Source of the DNA: an uncultured Oscillospiraceae bacterium
GTDB taxonomy: Bacteria > Bacillota > Clostridia > Oscillospirales > Acutalibacteraceae
Direction of reading: 5' to 3'
Assembly: GCA_900552605.1 (NCBI GenBank)
Contig: USAR01000004.1
Span: 1 to 17,231, forward strand
Length of the DNA: 17,231 bases
Made by a program: the position numbers and the translations under genes. Below the pieces are notes generated by a model. It was not told where the DNA came from. It was given only the letters and a program-made list of their open reading frames with translations, and did not search any database. Of the stretch, positions 1 through 7,931 are shown one piece after another (position 1 is the first letter of the stretch; each line of letters begins with the position of its first letter).

Positions 1-782
1 TCAATTAAAGCATATTCAAACGAAATGCGTCTACCTGTTATTTTAATGTATTCTCTGCAAGCGCTTAGCAAGGTTTCAATATTATAACTGCGGTTAACAG
101 GCATAATTTTGCTTCGCTCGCTGTTGATTGGATTATGAAGCGACACTGAAAGCGTAACAGGCATTTTGTATTTTGCGAGCTCTGTTATCTTGTTTGCAAG
201 ACCGCTTGTGGAAACGGAGATGTTGCGAAGACTGAGGTTGAGTCCGTCCGGGTGAGAAACAAGCTGTAAAAAACGCACCGTGTTTTGAAAATTATCCAAT
301 GGCTCGCCCATTCCCATCATAACTATATGCGAAACCCGGACTGAGTTATCACGTTCTGCCGCGGTCACCTGTGCCAATATTTCCGAGGGAGTAAGGCTGC
401 GGCTCAGTCCGTAAATACCCGATGCACAAAACTTGCACCCCATTCTGCAGCCGACCTGAGATGAAACACACACGGAATACCAACCGTCGTATTTCATAAG
501 CACCGATTCAATATAACTGCCGTCGGGTAATTTATACAGATACTTTACGGTGCCATCGATTTTCGATACATACTTTTGCTCAATTTCTACATTAGCAATA
601 TAAGCGTTTTCCTCAAGTTTTTCACGCAGAGCTTTAGGAAGATCCGACATACTGTTAAAATCCTCAGTACCCGTTTGCAGCCACTTAAAAAGCTGCTTTG
701 CATGAAAAGACGGAAATCCAAGCCCGGCAACAATAATTTTAAGCTCTTCGGGAGTTTTTGATTTTACATCAAGCTTTTCCAA
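1..782 (-). CDS. rlmN: 23S rRNA (adenine2503-C2)-methyltransferase RlmN, C-terminus cut by window edge
   Basis: Radical-SAM enzyme that methylates C2 of A2503 in 23S rRNA and, in characterised members, A37 of some tRNAs. The visible 260 codons hold the N-terminal helical domain (PEELK at about 12-15; FHAKQLFKWL at about 26-35) and the [4Fe-4S]-binding CxxxCxxC motif GCRMGCKFC (Cys112, Cys116, Cys119), then GMGEP near 157-161 and VSTSG and SLHNP further on. The last visible residues are FEYALI, where family members continue toward DGVND, so roughly the last quarter lies outside. No ATG fits the N-terminus. TTG at 780-782 gives MEKLDVKSK, has AAAGG 7 bases upstream, and begins 4 bases after the rsmB stop, so I take TTG as the start. 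Last visible gene of the yicC-to-rlmN operon. Identity is certain; the start is likely. Confidence 0.95.
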   Translation of the reverse strand, partial: MEKLDVKSKTPEELKIIVAGLGFPSFHAKQLFKWLQTGTEDFNSMSDLPKALREKLEENAYIANVEIEQKYVSKIDGTVKYLYKLPDGSYIESVLMKYDGWYSVCVSSQVGCRMGCKFCASGIYGLSRSLTPSEILAQVTAAERDNSVRVSHIVMMGMGEPLDNFQNTVRFLQLVSHPDGLNLSLRNISVSTSGLANKITELAKYKMPVTLSVSLHNPINSERSKIMPVNRSYNIETLLSACREYIKITGRRISFEYALI

Positions 783-786
783 AAGG

Positions 787-2091
787 CTACCTTTCCTTTC
801 TTATAACGGCAAAGAAAAAGCCGTCGCCGCCGTTAACACTCGGCATAAGTCTGTGGCAAAAAGCGATTGTGCCTAACACTTCTGTTTTTTGCGGTAAATA
901 TTTCGAATGGTTTTTTAAGAATCTCTCCACCACCGCTTCGTTTTCTTCACGGCGTAAAGTGCATGTTGAATACAAAAGCGTACCGCCTGTTTTCAAATAT
1001 CTTGCGGAATTTTCCAATATATTATACTGCAAGTCGGGCAGGTTTGTCAAATCAGACTTTGGTTTATACTTGATTTCAGGTTTTCTTCTTATAACACCGA
1101 AGCCCGAACACGGCACATCGCATATAATTTTGCCGAATTTTCCGAGTGATTCATTATACACCGTTGCATCGTTTACAATTGCCTTAATGCAGCTTACTCC
1201 AAGCCGCTTTGCATTATCCTCAATAAGCTTTACTCTGTGTTTATGGATATCACAAGAAACGATTTCTCCGACATTTTGCATATTCATTGCCGCACTTATG
1301 CTTTTGCCGCCCGGTGACGCACAAACATCAAGCACTCTGTCGCCTTTTTCTGCGCCGAGCACAGATATTGCCGTTTGGGCGGAGATATCCTGAATATAAA
1401 AAAGTCCGTTCGAAAATCCGTTTATCGCCCTTACACTGCCGAAGCCGATACTGCAAAGCGCCTCATCTCGGAGAGCGGTTTTCTCTGTTTCAATCCCGTC
1501 CTTAAAAAGCTGCTCTTTAAGCTCGTTAACAGTTGTTTTCAAAGTGTTTACGCGAAGAAAAGTCGGCGCAGGCTCAAGTGAATTTTCCAAAAAACGTTCT
1601 GTGCTTTCTTGCCCTATGTAACTTGTAAGCTCGGTTATAAACCACTGCGGACACGAGTATTTCACCGAAAGAGCCTTCTCCCCGTTGCCGGTGGGCAGCT
1701 TCGGCTGCTCTCTTAAAAAATTCCTTAAAACAGCATTAACTAAGCCTGCGGCGTATTTCTCACGCGACTTTTTTATAAAATTGACCGATTCGTTAACAGC
1801 GGCACTGTTCGGCACCTTATCCATATAAACAATTTGATAAATCGCCATTCTGAGTGCCGCCTGCACTTTTTCGGAAAGTGCGGACGACGGCTTTTTGGAG
1901 AGCTTGTCTATATAGTAGTCAAGCGTTAATTTGCGCTCTGTAACGCCGTATACCAAGCGGGTAACAAATGCGGAATCAGCTTTTGTAAGCTCGGCATTTT
2001 TAAGTGCTGCGTCGATAGCGAGATTTGAATATGATTCGCTTTTTTCAAGTTCTGCCAATATATCGGCGGCGATGCGCCGAGCACCGCTCAC
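787..2091 (-). CDS. rsmB: 16S rRNA (cytosine967-C5)-methyltransferase RsmB
   Basis: SAM-dependent enzyme that makes m5C967 in 16S rRNA. 434 aa, normal for the family. Residues about 1-135 form the NusB-like all-helical RNA-binding domain. The Rossmann methyltransferase domain follows, with SAM motif I DVCASPGGKS (255-264), motif IV DVPCSGFG with Cys328, and motif VI STCTLRREENE with the catalytic nucleophile Cys377. The two-cysteine arrangement is the NOL1/NOP2/sun signature. The start ATG overlaps the stop of the upstream zinc peptidase gene (ATGA, 2088-2091), indicating translational coupling. rlmN follows after 4 bases, so two rRNA methyltransferases are made together. Confidence 0.97.
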   Translation of the reverse strand: MSGARRIAADILAELEKSESYSNLAIDAALKNAELTKADSAFVTRLVYGVTERKLTLDYYIDKLSKKPSSALSEKVQAALRMAIYQIVYMDKVPNSAAVNESVNFIKKSREKYAAGLVNAVLRNFLREQPKLPTGNGEKALSVKYSCPQWFITELTSYIGQESTERFLENSLEPAPTFLRVNTLKTTVNELKEQLFKDGIETEKTALRDEALCSIGFGSVRAINGFSNGLFYIQDISAQTAISVLGAEKGDRVLDVCASPGGKSISAAMNMQNVGEIVSCDIHKHRVKLIEDNAKRLGVSCIKAIVNDATVYNESLGKFGKIICDVPCSGFGVIRRKPEIKYKPKSDLTNLPDLQYNILENSARYLKTGGTLLYSTCTLRREENEAVVERFLKNHSKYLPQKTEVLGTIAFCHRLMPSVNGGDGFFFAVIRKER

Positions 2092-2804
2092 CTTCTGTCG
2101 CGGCTGTTTCCGAGAAAGCGCACCGCGTAGTAAAGCAAGGTTAGAAGCGACTGTATCATTGCGGCAACATATGTCAATGCCGCCGCTGTAAGCACTTTTT
2201 TCGCACCGTTATATTCATCGGGTGACAAAAGACCGCCAGAGCTGATTGCCGCAAGTGCACGGCGGCTTGCGTTAAACTCGACCGGCAGCGTTGCAAACTG
2301 AAAGGCAAATGTTGCGCCGAAAAGCACAAGACCGAGCACGGTAAGGTTAAAGAAATTGATTGCCGAACCGATTATCATAAGAATAATGCCGAGCATCGGT
2401 CCATATTGAGCAAAGGGAATTATTGCCGTGCGAATTTTAATGGGAACATATCCCGCTGCATACTGCACAGCATGCCCTGCCTCGTGCGCCGCAATGCCTA
2501 CTGCGGCAATTGATGTTGAATCGCAAACGCCTTCCGATAGCCTTATAACATTTGAACGCGGATCGTAATGGTCGGTCATAGTGCCGCTTACAACTTCGAT
2601 TCTGACCCCTGTAACGCCGTTTGCGGAAAGTACCGCTCTTGCAGCATCCGCACCTGTTAATCCGCGGGAATTCGGTATTCTTGAATAGTTTTTATAACGC
2701 GATTTTACAAGGTACTGTGCCCACAGCATAATAATAAGCGATATAATAACCACCGTCATATACAGCGGATCCCACAAATAATACATACCGTAACCGTATC
2801 CCAT
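2088..2804 (-). CDS. Membrane zinc metallopeptidase, YugP-like family
   Basis: Integral-membrane zinc peptidase of the Zn_peptidase_2 (YugP) family; substrate unknown. 238 aa. One membrane segment near the N-terminus (about 13-30), then a soluble stretch with the gluzincin motif HEAGHAVQY (His107, Glu108, His111), then two or more hydrophobic segments (about 128-172 and 205-228). The conserved PVEFNASRRAL (174-184) supplies Glu176 as the probable third zinc ligand. The tyrosine/glycine-rich start (MGYGYGMYY) is usual for the family. GAAAGGTG precedes the ATG. It sits between fmt and rsmB, a common place in Clostridia, and overlaps rsmB by 4 bases. Family assignment is firm; the biological role is not. 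Confidence 0.9.
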   Translation of the reverse strand: MGYGYGMYYLWDPLYMTVVIISLIIMLWAQYLVKSRYKNYSRIPNSRGLTGADAARAVLSANGVTGVRIEVVSGTMTDHYDPRSNVIRLSEGVCDSTSIAAVGIAAHEAGHAVQYAAGYVPIKIRTAIIPFAQYGPMLGIILMIIGSAINFFNLTVLGLVLFGATFAFQFATLPVEFNASRRALAAISSGGLLSPDEYNGAKKVLTAAALTYVAAMIQSLLTLLYYAVRFLGNSRDRR

Positions 2805-2846
2805 AATCTCAACACCTTTCGTATTGCGTTTATTGCTTTTTAAAAA

Positions 2847-3767
2847 TCAGTTAACAATATCGCCGACTTTAAGTTTAAAGCTGCCGTGCAGCATATCGGA
2901 GGCGCTCATCCTTTTTTTGCCTTCCGGCTGAACTTCTATAAGCTCTAAAGCCCCGTTGCCGCAGGCAATTATAAGCGATGAGTCGGCCTTTAAAACCGTG
3001 CCGGGCTTACCGGACATTTCGGAAATCTTTGCTTTATATACCTTTATTCTTTTGCCGTCGCTTATAAAATATGCACACGGCCACGGATTATATCCGCGCA
3101 CAGCGCAGCAAAGCTCTTTAGCGTTTAAAGAAAAATCGAGTTTTGCCATTTCTTTTTTTATTATGGGTGCCTTGGAAACGCCGTCTTCCGGCTGCTTTCG
3201 CGGCACTATATCGCCGTTTTCAAGGTCTTTAACGGTTTTAACAAGCAGCTTGGCTCCGATATCGGCAAGCCTTTCAAAAAGCTCGCCGGCGGTTTCATCT
3301 TCGCCGATTGCGGTTTCCTCCGTTTCAAGAATATCGCCTGTGTCCATACCCTCGTCCATCTTCATTGTGGTAACACCTGTTACGGTGTCTCCAGAAACTA
3401 TGCACCACTGAATAGGCGACGCTCCGCGGTATTTAGGCAGCAACGAGCCGTGCACATTAACACAGCCGTATTTTGGAAGCTCCAATATTTTTTTCGGTAA
3501 AATTTTTCCGTATGCCACAACTGCGATAAGGTCAGGTGATATCTGCTTTAATATATCGAGAGCCTTGCCGTCTTTAAGCGTCGGCGGCTGATAAACAGGA
3601 ATATTAAGGCTCTCAGCCAAAACTTTAACGGGCGGCGGCGTTAAAATCTGCTTTCTTCCGACAGGCTTATCTGTTTGAGTAAACACTGCCGCCACCTCGT
3701 GCACCTTTGCGATTTCCGCAAGGCTTTTAACGGCAAAATCAGGCGTTCCCATAAAAACAATTTTCAT
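2847..3767 (-). CDS. fmt: Methionyl-tRNA formyltransferase
   Basis: Transfers a formyl group from 10-formyl-tetrahydrofolate to Met-tRNAfMet, making the initiator tRNA. 306 aa, typical length. N-terminal formyltransferase domain begins MKIVFMGTPDFAV. The catalytic signature NVHGSLLPKYRGASPIQ lies at 104-120 with Asn104 and His106; Asp142 in MDTGD completes the triad known in E. coli Fmt. The C-terminal OB-fold-like tRNA-binding domain (about 205-300) contains RGYNPWPCAYF. The ATG directly follows the def stop codon (TAAATG), with the Shine-Dalgarno GAGGAAA inside the end of def, so def and fmt are translationally coupled. Pairing with def, which removes the same formyl group, is classic. Confidence 0.98.
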   Translation of the reverse strand: MKIVFMGTPDFAVKSLAEIAKVHEVAAVFTQTDKPVGRKQILTPPPVKVLAESLNIPVYQPPTLKDGKALDILKQISPDLIAVVAYGKILPKKILELPKYGCVNVHGSLLPKYRGASPIQWCIVSGDTVTGVTTMKMDEGMDTGDILETEETAIGEDETAGELFERLADIGAKLLVKTVKDLENGDIVPRKQPEDGVSKAPIIKKEMAKLDFSLNAKELCCAVRGYNPWPCAYFISDGKRIKVYKAKISEMSGKPGTVLKADSSLIIACGNGALELIEVQPEGKKRMSASDMLHGSFKLKVGDIVN

Positions 3768-4220
3768 TTAGTTTTCCTCATATTCTACAACGTGGTCAGT
3801 GAACAGCACTCCGTTAAGATGGTCTATTTCGTGACAGAGCGCACGCGCAAGCAGGTCACTGCCCTTAATTTCAAAAGCATTGCCGTGCCTGTCAAATGCC
3901 TCAACCTTAACCTTTTTAGGTCTTTCGGTAATGCCGAAAACGCCGGGGCACGAAAGGCAGCCTTCGCTCTCGTTCTGCTTGCCCGACATTCTTACAACAA
4001 CGGGATTAACAAGCTCAATAGGTCCTTCGCCGATATCAATAACACACACTCGGCGCAATATACCGATTTGCGGTGCCGCAAGACCGACCCCGTCGTTTTC
4101 ATACATAGTGTCAAACATATCGTCTAAAAGCTCAGAAAGCTTTTCGTCGAAATTTGTTACCTCTCGCGATTTTTTTCTCAAAAATTCATCGGGAGTTTTT
4201 ACAATGTTTCTGATTGCCAT
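3768..4220 (-). CDS. def: Peptide deformylase
   Basis: Metalloenzyme that removes the formyl group from the N-terminal methionine of nascent proteins at the ribosome. 150 aa. All three family motifs are present in order: GVGLAAPQIG (44-53), EGCLSCPG (86-93) with metal ligand Cys88, and HEIDHLNG with ligands His130 and His134 and catalytic Glu131. The short length and EGCLS motif fit the type I (bacterial) class. AAAGGAA precedes the ATG. It lies 42 bases after priA and abuts fmt. Confidence 0.98.
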   Translation of the reverse strand: MAIRNIVKTPDEFLRKKSREVTNFDEKLSELLDDMFDTMYENDGVGLAAPQIGILRRVCVIDIGEGPIELVNPVVVRMSGKQNESEGCLSCPGVFGITERPKKVKVEAFDRHGNAFEIKGSDLLARALCHEIDHLNGVLFTDHVVEYEEN

Positions 4221-4262
4221 TTGAAACGTTCCTTTCGTATTTTTCCCCTATAGCTGTTTTGC

Positions 4263-6695
4263 TTATTCAGGGTCGATATCTATTGAAACAGTGGTGCTTT
4301 TTGCAATGTCTGAGTTATAGTATTCCTCAAGACATTCCTCAAGCAGTTGCTTTAAACGCTTAAAATTACGAAATTTTAAAAACAGCATATGTCTGTACTT
4401 TTTGTTGATTTTTGGCACTACATCTGCTGTCGGGCCTAAAATATTAAGCTTTAAATCATTAAAATCGCCTTTTACCCGTTTTACAATAAGCTCAAAAAAG
4501 GCTGCTGCGCCGCGCTTGGAAAGCTCATAATCCATACTTTGAAACATAAGCTTCGCCATTTCGCAATACGGCGGAAAGATATACAGCTTTCTTGAAAGTA
4601 TTTCATCATTATAAAACGAATTATAATCCTGCTTTGCCGCAAGCCTGATAAGGTCGCTGTCGGGCTGAACTGTCTGAATAACGGCAGTGCCGCCGTTTTT
4701 ACCTCTTCCCGATCGCCCTACAACCTGTGTTAAAAGTGAAAACGCACGCTCGTAGCTTTTGTAATCGGCGCTGTGCATTGCCATATCCGCATTAAGCACA
4801 CCCACAAGCGTTACCTTTTCAAAATCCAGTCCCTTAGCAACCATCTGCGTTCCCAGCATAATATCATAATCGCCGTTTGAAAAGGACGTCAGCTTTTTTC
4901 TGTAAGAGTCCTTTGCAAGTGTTGTGTCGGCGTCCATTCTCAATATTCTTGCGTCACCGAAAATAAGCCCCAACTCTTCTTCAACCTTTTGCGTTCCCAC
5001 ACCGAGATATTTCATATGCTCGCCGCCGCACTTTTGACACTTCTGAGTATATGGCACAGAGTAGCCGCAATAGTGACACATCAGTCTGCCGTTTGCAGCG
5101 TGATATATCATTGAAATGCTGCAATTCGGGCATGTTACAACATCGCCGCAATTAGGACATGATACATAGGTATTGTAACCGCGACGGTTCATAAGCAAAA
5201 TCGCCTGCTGTTTTTTTTGCAGCGTTTCCGAAAGCCTGTCCAAAAGCTCGCGGCTGAGCACGGAACGATTGCCGCCGTGAAACTCGTTGCGCATATCAAC
5301 AACCGTTACTTTCGGCAGCACCGCCTTTCCATATCGTTTTTTCAGCGGCAGCAATTTGTATTTCCCCGAAACGGCCGCACAATAGCTCTCAACCGACGGT
5401 GTAGCCGAAGCTAACACAAGCACCGCTCCGTGGTAAGCACAGCGGAATTTTGCAACGTCGCGTGCGTGAAATTTCGGACTTTGTTCCGATTTGTAAGTAT
5501 GCTCCTGCTCTTCGTCTATTATAACAAGTCCGAGGTTGCTAAACGGAGCAAATGCCGCAGAGCGTGTTCCGACAGCAACAAGCGCCTCTCCGTTTTTAAT
5601 TCGCCGCCACTCGTTCATACGCTCTCTTTGCGACATTGCGCTGTGAATAACGGCAACTCTATTGCCGTATCGCGCGGTGAAGATTGAAATTGTCTGCGGT
5701 GTAAGAGCAATTTCCGGTACCATAACGATAACGCCGCGACCCATCGCCACAACATCATCCGCAGCTTTTAAAAACACCTGCGTTTTTCCGCTGCCGGTAA
5801 CGCCGTACAACAGACTTACGGAATAGCCGTTTTCACACTGTTTTTTAAGGCTGTCGTACGCTGCATATTGCTCCTTTGAAAGCTGTATCTCGGGCTTCTT
5901 AATATTTGTAGATTCGTCGGGTTTTATAACGACCTCTGCGTTATAAAGCTCCGCCGCCCCTTTGTTGCAAAGTCCTGTTACAACTGCCGGTGTTATTCCC
6001 AAAAAATAGCACAGCTCTTTTACGTCGGCATCTCCGCTTTTTTGAAGCTGCTCCACAACAGCCTTTTGCTTTGCCGTCAACTTTTCGGGGATTCTGTCAT
6101 TTATAAGCCTTACCATTTTAACTGTGGGGTCACGCAACTTCTGCTCTGCAAAATCGTTTCTTGAAAGTATGTCTTTTTTTAGCATTTTTTCAAGTATCTG
6201 TGATTGCGGTTTAAAACCGAATCTTCGCAGAAGCTTATCGCGCTCTTCATATTTGCCGAGTGTTTTAAGATAGTCGGCAATCGCAGCCTCATCTGCAGAA
6301 AGCGAGCCGGTATCCGAGTCGCCGTTAAAAGTATATGCAACCTTTACGCGCATTGATATTCCGGCAGGAAGAAGCACCCTTAATGCATCAAAATACGTGC
6401 AAAAGGTACGCTCTTTTAAAAATACCGCAAGCTTTAACATTTCATCGTTTAAAATCGGCTTTTCATCAAGCACAGTAACTATCTGTTTCAGCTTTGACTT
6501 TGGACAGTCGGTTTTATCCGATATACTTAAAACAAAGCCCTGTCTCGTTGCGGTGCCGTTGCCGAAAGGCACAAGCACGCGCTTACCGACAGGGTTTTCA
6601 CACATCAGTGCTTTCGGCAATAAATAGTCGTATGGCTTATCTATACGGTATATCGTTTGGTCTATGCAAACTTGCGCTATTGTTACGTTTTCCAA
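4263..6695 (-). CDS. priA: Primosomal protein N' (replication restart helicase PriA)
   Basis: DNA helicase that recognises stalled forks and reloads the replisome. With the chosen start it has 810 aa. Order: N-terminal 3'-end-binding domain (AQVCID...KPYDYLLP, about 7-27), Walker A GVTGSGKT (298-305), Walker B-like DEEQ (394-397), eight paired cysteines that bind two zinc ions (CPNC at 513 and 522, CHYC at 540, CQKC at 553), helicase motif VI QVVGRSGRG (657-665), and the C-terminal domain. The frame stays open upstream to a GTG at 6842, but those 49 residues resemble nothing in PriA. TTG at 6693-6695 puts the conserved AQVCID seven residues from the N-terminus, as in B. subtilis PriA, with a weak GGTGG 8 bases upstream. 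Start uncertain; identity certain. Confidence 0.95.
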   Translation of the reverse strand: MENVTIAQVCIDQTIYRIDKPYDYLLPKALMCENPVGKRVLVPFGNGTATRQGFVLSISDKTDCPKSKLKQIVTVLDEKPILNDEMLKLAVFLKERTFCTYFDALRVLLPAGISMRVKVAYTFNGDSDTGSLSADEAAIADYLKTLGKYEERDKLLRRFGFKPQSQILEKMLKKDILSRNDFAEQKLRDPTVKMVRLINDRIPEKLTAKQKAVVEQLQKSGDADVKELCYFLGITPAVVTGLCNKGAAELYNAEVVIKPDESTNIKKPEIQLSKEQYAAYDSLKKQCENGYSVSLLYGVTGSGKTQVFLKAADDVVAMGRGVIVMVPEIALTPQTISIFTARYGNRVAVIHSAMSQRERMNEWRRIKNGEALVAVGTRSAAFAPFSNLGLVIIDEEQEHTYKSEQSPKFHARDVAKFRCAYHGAVLVLASATPSVESYCAAVSGKYKLLPLKKRYGKAVLPKVTVVDMRNEFHGGNRSVLSRELLDRLSETLQKKQQAILLMNRRGYNTYVSCPNCGDVVTCPNCSISMIYHAANGRLMCHYCGYSVPYTQKCQKCGGEHMKYLGVGTQKVEEELGLIFGDARILRMDADTTLAKDSYRKKLTSFSNGDYDIMLGTQMVAKGLDFEKVTLVGVLNADMAMHSADYKSYERAFSLLTQVVGRSGRGKNGGTAVIQTVQPDSDLIRLAAKQDYNSFYNDEILSRKLYIFPPYCEMAKLMFQSMDYELSKRGAAAFFELIVKRVKGDFNDLKLNILGPTADVVPKINKKYRHMLFLKFRNFKRLKQLLEECLEEYYNSDIAKSTTVSIDIDPE

Positions 6696-6813
6696 CTGAC
6701 AAGCCACCACACTTTCAAAAAAATACTTATAGTTACACCATTGGGACAAAACACCGGACAGCTGACATTTTTTCGCAACCGAAATGTAACACACAAACCA
6801 AGCAAAAGCACAA

Positions 6814-6876
6814 AGTCCAAACCGTCTTGCCACAGCAGGCACATTCGGCTTACGGCAGCACCGACGCGTTTGGACT
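6814..6876 (-). other. Large stem-loop in the rpoZ-priA spacer
   Basis: AGTCCAAAC (6814-6822) pairs perfectly with GTTTGGACT (6868-6876). Inside, CGTC (6823-6826) pairs with GACG (6863-6866) past a single-base bulge, and TGCC (6828-6831) pairs with GGCA (6854-6857), leaving an apical part of about 22 nt. In the transcribed (minus) direction it lies 13 bases after the rpoZ stop, and no U-run follows, so it is not a plain terminator. I do not match it to a known riboswitch class. A smaller stem-loop, ACATTTCG/CGAA-AAA-ATGT, lies just downstream in the minus direction, at about 6765-6787. It could be a processing, stabilising or regulatory element between rpoZ and priA, or a relic of an insertion. 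The pairing is seen directly; its function is unknown. Confidence 0.6.
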
Positions 6877-6888
6877 CGTCAGCCAAAA

Positions 6889-7068
6889 TTAAAGATCCTT
6901 TTCTCTTGCCAGCTCGTTCATTGCAAGCGTAACGGGCTTTTCAATAAGAATCTCGTTCTCTTCCTCTGCGCGCTGCGATATTTTTCTTGCGCGACGTGCT
7001 ATATCAAGAACCAATTCATAACGGTTTTTATAAGCGTTTATAAGCTTACCTATTGCAGGATTCAGCAT
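6889..7068 (-). CDS. rpoZ: DNA-directed RNA polymerase omega subunit
   Basis: Small RNA polymerase subunit that helps fold and hold beta-prime. Only 59 aa (MLNPAIGKLINAYKNRYELV... to AREKDL), so it is easily missed by a length cutoff. The family features are LVLDIARRARKISQRA (about 19-34) and EKPVTLAMNELAREK (about 44-57), matching the short omega of Clostridia. GAGGTG lies 8 bases before the ATG, inside the end of gmk; the two genes overlap by 23 bases in different frames. Its place after gmk is the standard Firmicutes order. coaBC, frequently next, is not here. Confidence 0.93.
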   Translation of the reverse strand: MLNPAIGKLINAYKNRYELVLDIARRARKISQRAEEENEILIEKPVTLAMNELAREKDL

Positions 7069-7669
7069 CTTTTAACACCTCTTTTATTGTATTTTCTCTG
7101 CGGTCGGATTTGTTCCTGTCGCCGAGTATTATTGATATCATTTCATCAACAGCGGCATCTAAGTCGTCGTTAATAACAATATAATCATATTCATTTGCAT
7201 GCTCGATTTCGCCGAGTGCTATATTAAGCCTGCCCCAAATCTGCTCCGGACTCTCGGTTTCCCTGCCGCTAAGACGTTCCTTAAGCACCTCAAAGGACGG
7301 CGGCATTATAAAAATGCTCAATGCGTCGGGGCATTTCTTTTTAACGGTGCGAGCGCCGTTAATATCAATTTCCAAAACGATCTCCGCACCGTCCGCCACG
7401 GCGTCGTCAACCGGCTTTTTCGGTGTTCCGTAATAATTGCCTAAGTAAACATTATGCTCAAGCATCTCGCCTTGATCTAATGCTTTTTCAAACTGCTCTC
7501 TTGTAACAAAATGATATTTCCCGTTTTTAACCTCGCCCTCGCGCATTGCACGGGTAACAGCAGAGATTGAAAGCCGAATTTCGGGATGCCTTTTAAAAAC
7601 CTCGGTAAGTACCGTGTCTTTGCCCGAGCCGGACGGTCCCGAAACGATTATCATCCTACCCTTACTCAT
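7046..7669 (-). CDS. gmk: Guanylate kinase
   Basis: Phosphorylates GMP to GDP with ATP in purine salvage and synthesis. 207 aa from the start chosen here, close to the family norm. The P-loop GPSGSGKDT lies at 11-19, followed by GMP-binding residues (SRxxR-like SAVTRAMREGE, YHFV) and the lid segment. ATG at 7667-7669 (MSKGRM) has GAGGGGG 6 bases upstream. An alternative ATG at 7687 (MSRGKSMSKGRM) would add six residues and has a weaker site. Either start overlaps the end of remA (8 or 26 bases), so the two are coupled. Confidence 0.96.
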   Translation of the reverse strand: MSKGRMIIVSGPSGSGKDTVLTEVFKRHPEIRLSISAVTRAMREGEVKNGKYHFVTREQFEKALDQGEMLEHNVYLGNYYGTPKKPVDDAVADGAEIVLEIDINGARTVKKKCPDALSIFIMPPSFEVLKERLSGRETESPEQIWGRLNIALGEIEHANEYDYIVINDDLDAAVDEMISIILGDRNKSDRRENTIKEVLKDAESCNR

Positions 7670-7919
7670 ACTCTTCCCCCTCGACATTCTCTGTAAACCT
7701 TTCTTTCAGCTTTTCAGCTGTTAAATACGAAAGCACAATGTGGTCGCTGTCGGTAAAAATAACAGCTTTTGTTTTTCTGCCCTGCGTTGCGTCGATAAGC
7801 CTCTTTTCCTCTTTAGCTTCCTGCACAATTCGCTTTATCGGCGCTGAGTCGGGGCTTATAACCGAAACCACCCTTTCGGCACAAACCATATTTCCAAACC
7901 CTATATTTACAAGCTTCAT
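7662..7919 (-). CDS. remA: RemA/DUF370 family regulator
   Basis: 85 aa protein of the DUF370/RemA family. In Bacillus subtilis RemA is a DNA-binding activator of biofilm matrix and osmoprotection genes. Recognised by MKLVNIGFGNMV at the N-terminus, SPDSAPIKRIVQEAK (about 22-36), the turn ATQGRKTKAVIFTDS (about 44-58) and HIVLS (about 60-64). The position between yicC and gmk is conserved across Firmicutes. It starts 12 bases after the yicC stop with a TAAGG site, and its end overlaps gmk. Function in this organism is inferred from the family; many Clostridia carry it without a Bacillus-type matrix. Confidence 0.92.
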   Translation of the reverse strand: MKLVNIGFGNMVCAERVVSVISPDSAPIKRIVQEAKEEKRLIDATQGRKTKAVIFTDSDHIVLSYLTAEKLKERFTENVEGEEYE

Positions 7920-7931
7920 TAAAAAACAACC

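Noticed and set aside
758..1393. 211-codon plus-strand frame opposite rsmB
   Set aside because: Shadow of rsmB: the minus frame holds every RsmB catalytic motif, and the plus frame has none.
6814..6885. Hammerhead-like CTGACGAG and cobalamin-box-like AAGCCGAATGTGCCTGC in the rpoZ-priA stem-loop
   Set aside because: The hammerhead needs a GAAA after stem II, which is missing. The cobalamin riboswitch needs a much larger core, which does not fit in 193 bp. The likeness is superficial.
6683..6886. 67-codon minus frame starting at TTG 6886 right after rpoZ
   Set aside because: It runs through the stem-loop, is Cys/Trp/Leu-rich, overlaps the priA start, and does not resemble CoaBC or any known family.
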